The translations under genes and the position numbers were made by a program. Of a stretch of DNA of 64,000 bases, positions 37,682 to 44,706 are shown piece after piece. Position 1 is the first letter of the stretch. Each line of letters opens with the position of its first letter. The notes beneath the pieces were generated by a model. It made no database searches. It was not told the origin of the DNA and saw nothing but the letters and a program-made list of their open reading frames with translations. Source of the stretch: Mesorhizobium sp. Pch-S (lineage in GTDB: Bacteria; Pseudomonadota; Alphaproteobacteria; Rhizobiales; Rhizobiaceae). The stretch is from positions 3,309,501 to 3,373,500 of the forward strand of contig NZ_CP029562.1 in assembly GCF_004136315.1 (NCBI RefSeq), in the 5' to 3' direction.

Positions 37682-37915
37682 TTAAGAGCGAACTAACTTA
37701 ACACCGGGATGCTTGCCGTTGGTGAACTCAACACCTTCAGCTTCGAGAACTGATCGCACTTTGTCTTGAGTCTCGCTTGAAACCGCCGCAGCGCGTTCGC
37801 TGTCACTTTCACAGCGCTTGATCGTGGGAACAGAGACACCGGCTCGGCGGGCCAACTCTGTTTGGGAGAGACCTATTAGCGCCCGAGCCGCTCGCATTTG
37901 CGCCGCTGTTACCAA
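37682..37915 (-). CDS. XRE-family small regulator
   Basis: A 77-residue Cro/CI-type helix-turn-helix protein. Recognition unit: RALIGLSQTELARRAGVSVP and TIKRCESD (residues 11-38), then a C-terminal strand-like EGVEFTN, a common layout for rhizobial XRE proteins. The start is a TTG at 37915 (ATG at 37897 possible) after AAAGGA. A 25-bp near-palindrome lies 36 bases upstream (37951-37975) and is a likely autoregulatory operator. It is divergent from the gene at 38057. Confidence 0.85.
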   Translation of the reverse strand: MVTAAQMRAARALIGLSQTELARRAGVSVPTIKRCESDSERAAAVSSETQDKVRSVLEAEGVEFTNGKHPGVKLVRS

Positions 37916-37950
37916 TTGTTCTTGATCCTTTTAGATCATTCGTCTATGAT

Positions 37951-37975
37951 CCAAAGGTATCAAAGATACCCTTGG
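37951..37975 (-). promoter_or_regulatory. Palindromic operator candidate of the XRE gene
   Basis: Arms CCAAAGGTATC and GATACCCTTGG with a 3-base centre AAA; ten of eleven pairs match. Position in the divergent promoter region fits control of the XRE gene and possibly of 38057. Confidence 0.6.
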
Positions 37976-38056
37976 ACTCCGGTCCGGGGCGGCTAGACGC
38001 AGTGTTGGCGCACTGAGCCTAGCCTAACCACGTCTAAGCTGTCTGGAGCTCGGATC

Positions 38057-38557
38057 ATGGCTGATTCCGACCATACCACGACTTTGTCCATCGTCACCCG
38101 CACCAAGGCAAACGGGGAGAGGGTGGCTATTGCACTTTCGCCGAAAAATCCGGAGGCCGGGTCAGATCCCGCTGCTGACGTTTGGGGCAAATGGCGGGCG
38201 GCACAGGAAGAGGTAGACCGGCTCTGCCGTCTTCAGCAGCGCCTTGAGAGGAATGTGAGTGCCGGGGCAGTGGGCTTGGGTGAATATACCGAGGCGCTGC
38301 TGGCCGAAAACCTGGCCGGTGAACAGGCGTTGGATATGCTCGTGCGGTTGTCCCAAACACCGGCTGCATCGCTTGTTGGTATCGCAGCCAAGCTGGACGC
38401 GGTGCTGGGCGAGGCGCAACCCAGCGAGGACGATGATGAATTTCCGTGGCCGCTGATCCGCTCGGCCCTGGCCGATCTCATCCGGATTGGTCGGCTGGGT
38501 GTGCCAATGGGTGGGAGCGCAGCGGCGGCTCGGACGAGAGCTGGCAATTCGGCATGA
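38057..38557 (+). CDS. Hypothetical protein, coiled-coil centre
   Basis: A 166-residue soluble protein. It begins MADSDHTTTLSIVTRTKANG, has a probable coiled coil at about 45-110 (VWGKWRAAQEEVDRLCRLQQ onwards) and an acidic DDDEFPWPLIRSALADL segment. No family is recognised; similar proteins are familiar from Mesorhizobium-like genomes as unannotated. It is divergent from the XRE gene and may share its operator. The ATG at 38057 is the first of the frame. Confidence 0.7.
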   Translation: MADSDHTTTLSIVTRTKANGERVAIALSPKNPEAGSDPAADVWGKWRAAQEEVDRLCRLQQRLERNVSAGAVGLGEYTEALLAENLAGEQALDMLVRLSQTPAASLVGIAAKLDAVLGEAQPSEDDDEFPWPLIRSALADLIRIGRLGVPMGGSAAAARTRAGNSA

Positions 38558-38583
38558 CAAGCGGGGCGACAGGCTGCGGCGGA

Positions 38584-38820
38584 TCACGCCTCCGGGTCCA
38601 GCAACCGGACACCTTCGCCCTTCTTGTCCACCGACAGGAATTCTATGCCGGCTTTTTTCAGGGCTCTTTCGATGGACTGCAGCGTGCTGACGCGTGAATC
38701 GACCTTGCCGTTCTCAAGCCGCGCCAAAGCGTTCACCGAAACGATTGCCGCGTCCGCGAGCTGCTGCTGCGACCAACCAAGCAGAGCCCGAGCGGCTCGA
38801 ATCTGTCGTGGACTGACCAT
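38584..38820 (-). CDS. XRE-family small regulator
   Basis: A 78-residue HTH protein of the same layout as the one at 37682: QIRAARALLGWSQQQLADAA, IVSVNALARLENGKVDSRVS, then a helix and the strand-like AGIEFLSVDKKGEGVRLLD. It fits the common alphaproteobacterial type that begins 'M.sp.Q.RAARaLLgwsQ'. The ATG at 38820 is chosen because the recognised domain starts there; the frame remains open upstream without likeness. It is convergent with 38057. Confidence 0.82.
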   Translation of the reverse strand: MVSPRQIRAARALLGWSQQQLADAAIVSVNALARLENGKVDSRVSTLQSIERALKKAGIEFLSVDKKGEGVRLLDPEA

Positions 38821-38935
38821 GATGCCACAATCGGCAGGCATCCGGCCTCCGCCACAGATAGGGTGAAATTCAACCTCATAAGGTGTAGTTCTGATGCTGG
38901 CGTGCTCAAGATGGGGCGCGGGACGGGAGGAACGG

Positions 38936-39391
38936 GTGGAGCACAAACGGACCTCGCTGACACGGGCGGGCTCGTTAAAGTCTGGAGTCCCCGCGGGTCT
39001 TACGCCCGAGCCGCATCCTGCCGACCAGCATGTCGGGCGGCAGATCGCGATGGTCCGCGTCCAGTCGGACGTATCGCAGGCACAACTGGCGCGCGCCATC
39101 GGCATCAGCTTCCAGCAATTGCAGAAATATGAGAACGGACGCAACCGCGTCAGCGCTTCCATGCTTTACGAGATCGCCAAGGCGCTCAAGGTTCCCGTCG
39201 GACGCTTCTTCCAGGGGTTACCGGGCCATGACGCGGTCAACGGTGAAGCCGTACCACTGCCTGCCGATGAGCGCATTCATTTCATTGCGAGCGCCGAAGG
39301 ACGACGGCTCATCGCCGGCCTGGTGCAATTGCGCCCACGCTTGCGTGCGCGCATTTCGGAACTGATCGCCGACTTGACCGTCAATCCCTGA
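38936..39391 (+). CDS. XRE-family transcriptional regulator
   Basis: A 151-residue regulator. The HTH (about residues 28-90) contains DQHVGRQIAMVRVQSDVSQ, LARAIGISFQQLQKYENGRN and RVSASMLYEIAKALKVPVG, a close match to the rhizobial XRE type with 'GISFQQ.QKYE.G.NR'. The C-terminal 60 residues are helical. The GTG at 38936 has GGGAGG five bases before it and is preferred over the ATG at 38894. A 7-bp hairpin (CCGCTGG/CCAGCGG) directly follows the stop but lacks a T-run. Confidence 0.85.
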   Translation: MEHKRTSLTRAGSLKSGVPAGLTPEPHPADQHVGRQIAMVRVQSDVSQAQLARAIGISFQQLQKYENGRNRVSASMLYEIAKALKVPVGRFFQGLPGHDAVNGEAVPLPADERIHFIASAEGRRLIAGLVQLRPRLRARISELIADLTVNP

Positions 39392-39595
39392 CACCGCTGG
39401 CATCATCCAGCGGCGCTGGCGATGCCAGCCCCTACTGGCGCGCCAGTGGCAGAACCGCGTTTTGGCGCGAACCGGGGACAGTGGGTGCCGTTGCCGCTTT
39501 GGCCTGGCAGGCGCAGACAAAGACGACGACCGGGGCTGATGCGCTGCGGGGGCGGATGCTTGGGCAGCAGGCGGGTTCGAGTACCCACGAATTTT

Positions 39596-39620
39596 GGAAC
39601 GTCAACAGTCGTTTGTCGTT
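39596..39620 (+). promoter_or_regulatory. EcfG-type promoter
   Basis: GGAAC at 39596-39600, 16 bases, CGTT at 39617-39620. This is the exact general-stress sigma factor pattern, 37 bases before the start at 39658. Confidence 0.75.
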
Positions 39621-39657
39621 GAGTCGACACAGGCGTTTCGACAGCGGGCGGGGTTCC

Positions 39658-40071
39658 ATGGAAAAAGTCTTTTCTCATTTCGCCGACACCATTTCGCGGT
39701 GGACGGGCAAGCCTGCGACATTCGTGCTTTGCGCTCTGGCGGTCGTCGTCTGGGCGGTCAGCGGCCCGTTTTTCGGCTTCTCCGAGACCTGGCAACTGAT
39801 CATCAACACAGGCACGACCATCGTAACCTTCCTGATGGTGTTCCTGATCCAAAGCACGCAGAACCGCGACAGCACCGCGGTGCAGGCGAAACTGGACGAA
39901 CTCATCAGGGTCGGCCAGGGCAAGAACGAGTTCATCGGCATCGAGCGGCTGACGGATGCCGAGGTCGCGCAGTTTCGGGCATGGTGCGAAAGCAAGGCGA
40001 AACATGCCCGGCGAAAAAGTCCCCCATGGGACGACAGAAAAGCAGCACGTTCCAAAGCAGCACGGTCCTGA
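39658..40071 (+). CDS. Low-affinity iron permease family membrane protein
   Basis: A 137-residue protein of the Iron_permease (PF04120-type) family: FADTISRWTGKPATFVLCAL, then WAVSGPFFGFSETWQLIINT and IVTFLMVFLIQSTQNRDSTA, followed by LDELIRVGQGKNEFIGIERL. Two transmembrane segments at about 17-38 and 50-68. The bacterial members are annotated as low-affinity iron permeases by analogy with yeast Fet4 but the transport activity is not established. An EcfG-type promoter is upstream, which fits a stress-induced role. Confidence 0.88.
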   Translation: MEKVFSHFADTISRWTGKPATFVLCALAVVVWAVSGPFFGFSETWQLIINTGTTIVTFLMVFLIQSTQNRDSTAVQAKLDELIRVGQGKNEFIGIERLTDAEVAQFRAWCESKAKHARRKSPPWDDRKAARSKAARS

Positions 40072-40250
40072 GCGCCGGACAAAGCACGCGGCCTTGAGGC
40101 TTCGCCCCCCAGCAGCGTTTACCTGCCAGCCGCTCCGCGCCTCGCGGTCCTGACCGAGACATCCCAAAATGTGAACGGTACATCATTGAACGTTTTCCTG
40201 GCGCTTGCGTTGGCCCTTGGGGGCAGCCGCAACCGAAAGGATGTTTTGCC

Positions 40251-40988
40251 ATGCAAACCCTGCCCGAAAGGCTGGAAAACAATCTTCTAAGGTCCCTCGA
40301 TGCGGAGGATCTCACGATCCTCAAGCCTCACCTGGAGGATTGGCAGGCAGACGCGGGCACTGTCATTCACCGACCGGGAGAGCCGCTTCGCGATGCTTTC
40401 TTTCCGCGTGGTGCGAGCATGATTTCTTACTGCGTCGTTTTCGGGCGCAAGCGCAGTGTCGACACGATGTTTGTTGGCCGCGAGGGCGCAGCCGGCTGCA
40501 TTGTCACTCAGGGCCAGTTGCCGGCCTACACACAGGCGCAAGTGCGCACCAGCGGCCCTTTCTGGAGGATAAGGCTGTCGAGGCTTGATGAGGCGAGACG
40601 TCAGTCGTCAAACCTGGAGAGCGTTTTTGCGCGCTATTCGGAATGTGTGCTGGCTCAGGTGTTCCAGTCGGTCGCCTGCGATTCCAATCATTCCATCGAA
40701 CAACGAGCGGCCAAATGGTTGCTGACGGCCATCGATCGAACCGGCGGAACCAATCTGACGCTGACGCAGGAGCAGTTCGCGTCAATGCTGGGCATAGGCC
40801 GGAGCTATCTGAGCCGGGTGGTTCATGATTTGCGCAAGCGAGGCATTCTCGAGACGAGACGCAATCGCATCATCGTTCAAAAGCCTGATCAGCTGCGCGC
40901 GCTTGCCTGCGATTGCGACACTGCAGTTTCGAGACACTTCGCGACGCTCTTGAAGGGGGTCTACGCAAACAAAGGCTCCGGTCGCTAA
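40251..40988 (+). CDS. Crp/Fnr-family transcriptional regulator
   Basis: A 245-residue regulator with an N-terminal cyclic-nucleotide-binding-like beta-barrel (about 20-125: GTVIHRPGEPLRDAFFPRGA) and a C-terminal winged HTH (about 150-225: LTLTQEQFASMLGIGRSYLS, VVHDLRKRGILETRRNRIIV). There is no Fnr-type N-terminal cysteine cluster, so direct iron-sulfur oxygen sensing is unlikely. Rhizobia hold many such paralogues with unknown ligand. No operon partner is seen. GAAAGGATG lies before the ATG. Confidence 0.9.
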   Translation: MQTLPERLENNLLRSLDAEDLTILKPHLEDWQADAGTVIHRPGEPLRDAFFPRGASMISYCVVFGRKRSVDTMFVGREGAAGCIVTQGQLPAYTQAQVRTSGPFWRIRLSRLDEARRQSSNLESVFARYSECVLAQVFQSVACDSNHSIEQRAAKWLLTAIDRTGGTNLTLTQEQFASMLGIGRSYLSRVVHDLRKRGILETRRNRIIVQKPDQLRALACDCDTAVSRHFATLLKGVYANKGSGR

Positions 40989-41117
40989 CGCGGCCGGAGC
41001 GATTGCTTGCGGCATTGCGACGAACTTCAGAGCGGCTGCCATCACTGTTTGGTGCGGACAGCTTGAGACGTTGAGAAGCCGCTTGCCGGCTGGATCAACG
41101 GGCCTGTGCAAGACCCT

Positions 41118-41375
41118 TCACCCAGCCATACGCAACTGCTCGCCATCCGCGTATTTTCGGCCAAGATAGAGGTTCAGGCTTTCGCGGATTTCCGCCTCTT
41201 CGCTGATACCTTGACCGAACAGGTTCATCATGGCGCGTGCGACATCTTCGGCGGCAGCGCTGCCACAAGGGAGGCCCCACCGAAGGCAGATGTCGTCGTA
41301 GATTCCCTTCAGGAGGGTCAGGTCATCCGGATACAGGATGCCGACGCTGTTGGAGAGGTAACGGGAAGCGGACAT
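41118..41375 (-). CDS. Small rhizobial protein, paralogue family copy 2
   Basis: An 85-residue paralogue of 16674-16925 and 51872-52126. Shared core: GILYPDDLTLLKGIYDDIC, GSAAAEDVARAMMNLFGQG and EIRESLNLYLGRK. It is the most divergent of the three at the N-terminus. RBS GGGAGGAAG lies before the ATG. An imperfect hairpin sits 40-80 bases upstream (41415-41455). Function unknown. Confidence 0.8.
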   Translation of the reverse strand: MSASRYLSNSVGILYPDDLTLLKGIYDDICLRWGLPCGSAAAEDVARAMMNLFGQGISEEAEIRESLNLYLGRKYADGEQLRMAG

Positions 41376-41807
41376 GGCTTCCTCCCTTCACTTGGGGCGG
41401 AAGCGTGATCGTCGCTCACAGCCGGCGATGCCCTGGTTAAACTATCGCCGGTGAGAACAGGATAGCCCCTGTTTTGAAAATGCGTCTGTTTCATAGTGGA
41501 CACATGCGTTCACGTATGAAGACAGCTGGATTCGAGCACGCGCAATGACTTAGCGCCGCGACTCACGCGCGTTGCCCTACCGTTCGGGGTGACGAAGACT
41601 GGCTTGCTGCGGGAGGCTGCCTGTCCCTCCAGGCTGCCGCGACGATCGGCACAAGGCTAGACGCCAGAAACAGGAATGTTGCAGGCCGATGGTTCGGCCT
41701 TCCGGTCTGGGAACCTGCTGCGTCGCCCTACACAGCGCTTGGACAGTGAACTAGGTATTGGTTACGAGGTATGTGACTTAATCATTTGCGATCGCGGGAC
41801 GGCGACC
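41376..41807. other. Intergenic region, no gene seen
   Basis: 432 bases between the small paralogue (-) and the RHH-like gene (+). Apart from the inverted repeat at 41415 nothing convincing is seen; a frame running from 41676 is taken as upstream extension of the gene at 41808. Confidence 0.45.
41415..41455 (-). repeat. Imperfect inverted repeat in a 5' region
   Basis: CCGGCGAT (41422-41429) pairs with ATCGCCGG (41444-41451); CTCA and TGAG extend the stem after a 3-base bulge. It lies upstream of the minus-strand gene at 41375 and could act in its leader or promoter. Confidence 0.5.
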
Positions 41808-42044
41808 ATGGCGGCTCTGGGAAGACATGAACGGTTGCAGATCATGTTGAGCGGGAAAGAACTCGAAGCACTTGAAAACTGGCGCTTTGAAAGAAGAATG
41901 CCGTCTCGCGCCGCAGCGGTGCGCGAGTTGCTGCGGCTGGGCCTTGCCGCCGAGGAGGGCCTCGTCACCCGACAGGTGATCAAATCGCGCGACTTCGGCG
42001 TATTGGACCCAGACAGCGAGGGTAGCGAGAACGGTCCGGACTGA
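41808..42044 (+). CDS. Small ribbon-helix-helix-like protein
   Basis: A 78-residue protein with a ribbon-helix-helix layout: HERLQIMLSGKELEALENW (strand then helix), RRMPSRAAAVRELLRLGLAA (turn and second helix). This is the size of CopG/Arc-type DNA-binding proteins or antitoxins. No toxin gene adjoins it. The ATG at 41808 begins the recognisable part; the frame is open for 44 codons upstream. Assignment by pattern. Confidence 0.65.
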   Translation: MAALGRHERLQIMLSGKELEALENWRFERRMPSRAAAVRELLRLGLAAEEGLVTRQVIKSRDFGVLDPDSEGSENGPD

Positions 42045-42271
42045 CGGCGCCCGGTCCCTCGCGCTTGCGAAACCTGGCTGCGTAGAAGGCCGTCCCGCGG
42101 ATGCCGTCAGCACTATTGGTGTTATGGCCGCCAGAAACACCATTTCTCGGCGTTTGCCCTGCAGCTTCGGGACGCTACCCGGCGACTGGCGCGATCTTTT
42201 TGGGCGCTCTTGCAAGGATGCGCTCCGAGACCGCTTGCCCGCCTTTGTGACCCTTCCTAGATCGCCTTGGT

Positions 42272-43564
42272 ATGGGTACCGTTTCAGACGCAATCGCTGA
42301 CGATGAGATGCTGGATAAATTCCAGCGTGATGCGCTCGACTATTTCGTGCGTCACGCCGATCCCGTGACTGGTTTGGTGGCAGACAGGGACCGGCCAGGA
42401 TCGCCTGCAAGCATAGCCGCTACGGGTATGGGATTGGCCGTCTATGCCGTCGCGGCAGAGCGGGGATGGATCGGTCGAGAGGAAGCCGGGAGGCGAACCC
42501 GGACAACGCTGCGATTTTTGATGAACAGCCATCAAGGGACCGAACCTGACGCGAGCGGTCACCGGGGCTTTTTCTACCATTTCCTTGATATGAGAACCGG
42601 ACAGCGCGCCTGGAAGTCGGAACTCTCGACGATCGATACCGCACTGTTGATGGCAGGTGTTCTGGTTTCCGGCCGTTATTTTGACCGCGATCGCGAGGAC
42701 GAAGCGGAAATCCGCAAGTTGGCCGATCAGCTATACCGCAGGGTCGACTGGCGCTGGGCGCTCAACGGCGGCGCCCTGGTCTGTCACGGCTGGAAGCCGG
42801 GCAAGGGCTTTTTGCCCTATCGATGGCTTGGCTATGACGAAGCGCTCATCCTCTATGTGCTGGCGCTTGGGTCGCCCACATATGGCATTGGGCCGGAATG
42901 CTATTCGGCTTGGCTGACAGGCTATCGGTGGAAAACCATCTATGGCCATGAGTTTGTCTATGCAGGTCCGCTTTTCATTCATCAGTTCTCCCACATGTGG
43001 ATCGATTTCCGCGGGATTCGCGATGCGTTCATGCATGGGCGAGGGCTCGACTATTTCGAAAACAGCCGCCGCGCGACCTTCGTCCAGCGCGAGTACGCAA
43101 TGCGCAACCCGCGCGGCTTTGATGGCTATGATCAGAATTCATGGGGCCTCACCGCCAGCGATGGGCCAGGCAGGCAACGTCAGCAAATTGATGGAACAAC
43201 GCGGAGCTACTTTGATTACCGCGCCCGCGGCGTGCCCTTCGGACCTGACGACGGCACATTTTCGCCGTGGGCAGCTTTCGCGTCGCTGCCTTTCGCTCCC
43301 GAGATCGTCCTGCCGACGATCCGACATGTCCACGCGAGCGAACGGACGGGTGATGCGCCCTTGCTTGGCGCCAGTTTCAACCGGACGTTTCGCACCGGCA
43401 GCGAAGACGGCTGGTTTTCGACGGACCAGGTCGGGATCAACCAGGGTCCGATTGTCGTGATGTTCGAAAACCATCGCTCAGGGCTTATCTGGCGGTTGTT
43501 GCGCGGATGCTCATATATCGTCGATGGACTTCGTTCGGCCAGGTTCAGCGCCGGTTGGCTTTGA
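42272..43564 (+). CDS. Glycoamylase-like (PF10091) protein, GH144-type glucanase
   Basis: A 430-residue (alpha/alpha)6-barrel type protein of the glycoamylase-like domain family. Typical stretches are LDKFQRDALDYFVRHADPVT, RGFFYHFLDMRTGQRAWKSE and ELSTIDTALLMAGVL, then FIHQFSHMWIDFRGIRD and NSWGLTASDGPG. The family includes GH144 endo-beta-1,2-glucanases and the C-terminal domain of cyclic glucan synthase NdvB, so a role in beta-1,2-glucan processing is likely. No signal peptide is visible, unusual for a glycan hydrolase, so it may be cytoplasmic. The start at 42272 has only a weak ribosome binding site. Confidence 0.85.
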   Translation: MGTVSDAIADDEMLDKFQRDALDYFVRHADPVTGLVADRDRPGSPASIAATGMGLAVYAVAAERGWIGREEAGRRTRTTLRFLMNSHQGTEPDASGHRGFFYHFLDMRTGQRAWKSELSTIDTALLMAGVLVSGRYFDRDREDEAEIRKLADQLYRRVDWRWALNGGALVCHGWKPGKGFLPYRWLGYDEALILYVLALGSPTYGIGPECYSAWLTGYRWKTIYGHEFVYAGPLFIHQFSHMWIDFRGIRDAFMHGRGLDYFENSRRATFVQREYAMRNPRGFDGYDQNSWGLTASDGPGRQRQQIDGTTRSYFDYRARGVPFGPDDGTFSPWAAFASLPFAPEIVLPTIRHVHASERTGDAPLLGASFNRTFRTGSEDGWFSTDQVGINQGPIVVMFENHRSGLIWRLLRGCSYIVDGLRSARFSAGWL

Positions 43565-43590
43565 CGGCGTGTCGGTTATCTGGCAGAGGC

Positions 43591-44220
43591 TTAGCGCAGC
43601 AGGCCTTCGTCCTCGAATGCGTCCCACCCTTCCAGAGCGTCGCCTTCGGCAACGTCCTTTCCGAGCCGCTTTTGGTCCTTGTCCGCCCGTGTCCGCGCCG
43701 CTTTGTTGGCACCGCGTCGCCTGTTGCGTGTAACCTCCTCGGCATCCTGTTCGCGCCAGATGTTGGGCAGATCGTGGTCAAGCACGTCTTCGATGTGCCT
43801 GGGATCGAACACATGAAACGTGACGGATTTGGAGCGCCCACGCATTTTCACGGTGCGGGTCCCGATGCTCTGTAGCCGCCCATCCTTTAACCACTTGTGG
43901 CGTTCGCGCGACGATATTGCGAGAACATCCTCGGCTTCGCGTGGCAAGACCGGAAGCGTTTCGAGAGTGGCAACGGTTCTGGTTATCTTCTTCGAGGCGG
44001 CTTCGAACGCCTCGGCATCCTCTTCAGCCATTCGCAGCACGAAGCGTCCGGTCTCAGCCTTGGCGTACTTCCTCACAGCCCAGGGCAAATGTGCACGCAC
44101 CTCTCGCTCGATGCCTTTCATGCGAACCGCAGACCCGAGCGTCGCAGCTGCAGTCAGGGGCCACTCGGCAATCAGCGACAACGGTCCGTCCTGAGACTTT
44201 TTCTCTTTCGGCAGCAACAT
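43591..44220 (-). CDS. Hypothetical basic protein with HTH-like segment
   Basis: A 209-residue, charge-rich protein. The centre has AISSRERHKWLKDGRLQSIG and SVTFHVFDPRHIEDVLDHDL, which resembles a MerR-like or excisionase-like winged unit, then a lysine/arginine-rich tail (NRRRGANKAARTRADKDQKR). Length and charge suggest nucleic-acid binding, but no family is recognised. The ATG at 44220 is chosen with GAGAG upstream; the frame stays open to 44412, giving a longer version. It is convergent with the glucanase gene. Confidence 0.65.
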   Translation of the reverse strand: MLLPKEKKSQDGPLSLIAEWPLTAAATLGSAVRMKGIEREVRAHLPWAVRKYAKAETGRFVLRMAEEDAEAFEAASKKITRTVATLETLPVLPREAEDVLAISSRERHKWLKDGRLQSIGTRTVKMRGRSKSVTFHVFDPRHIEDVLDHDLPNIWREQDAEEVTRNRRRGANKAARTRADKDQKRLGKDVAEGDALEGWDAFEDEGLLR

Positions 44221-44425
44221 CGCTCTCGTGATGCTGGCGGAGATCTTCCGCAAGCTTGTCGATAGCGCGATCCTTTGAGAATGGCGGGAGCCAGCGATTG
44301 CATCACCTCGAAGATGTTCTGATCCGAAATATGCACAATATGGGTATTGCGCGTTGCGGCCTCCAGCAGCCCTCGCGAATACCACGTTGCGGTGCAAACT
44401 GCCGCGTTGCAACCCGCTGATTTCA

Positions 44426-44450
44426 GGAACCTTCCCGTCGCAATTCGGTT
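44426..44450 (+). promoter_or_regulatory. EcfG-like promoter
   Basis: GGAAC at 44426-44430, 16 bases, GGTT at 44447-44450 (one mismatch to CGTT), 24 bases before the small gene at 44475. Confidence 0.5.
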
Positions 44451-44474
44451 GAGTAGAACTCGACGGAGGCTGTG

Positions 44475-44633
44475 ATGGCTCTCAAAGCGAAGCCCGACAA
44501 AGACAGGAAGGGCGCCTTGCCCAAACCGGCGGGTGCTGAGCCGAGCGACAAGCCGGTAAGGTATACGAGGGACGATCCTTCGCCCAACCCCAATCAGACG
44601 ATTGAAAAGAAGCGGCCGGAGCGGCGACCCTGA
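44475..44633 (+). CDS. Very small Lys/Pro-rich hydrophilic protein
   Basis: A 52-residue reading frame: MALKAKPDKDRKGALPKPAG, then a middle with RYTRDDPSPNPNQ and a basic end KKRPERRP. Support is a perfect GGAGG five bases before the ATG and an EcfG-like promoter at 44426. The composition (no hydrophobic core) suggests an intrinsically disordered stress protein. It ends 73 bases before the ABC exporter gene and could be co-transcribed with it. Confidence 0.6.
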   Translation: MALKAKPDKDRKGALPKPAGAEPSDKPVRYTRDDPSPNPNQTIEKKRPERRP

Positions 44634-44706
44634 ATTGCGCCGGTTCTCTTTCGCTCGGCCTTACCAGCGACTTCCTGACATTGCGTAGATCTTGGACCGT
44701 TGTTTG

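Noticed and set aside
41778..42410. A 210-codon minus-strand frame
   Set aside because: It covers the RHH-like gene antisense and part of the glucanase gene; composition is shadow-like with no ribosome binding site.
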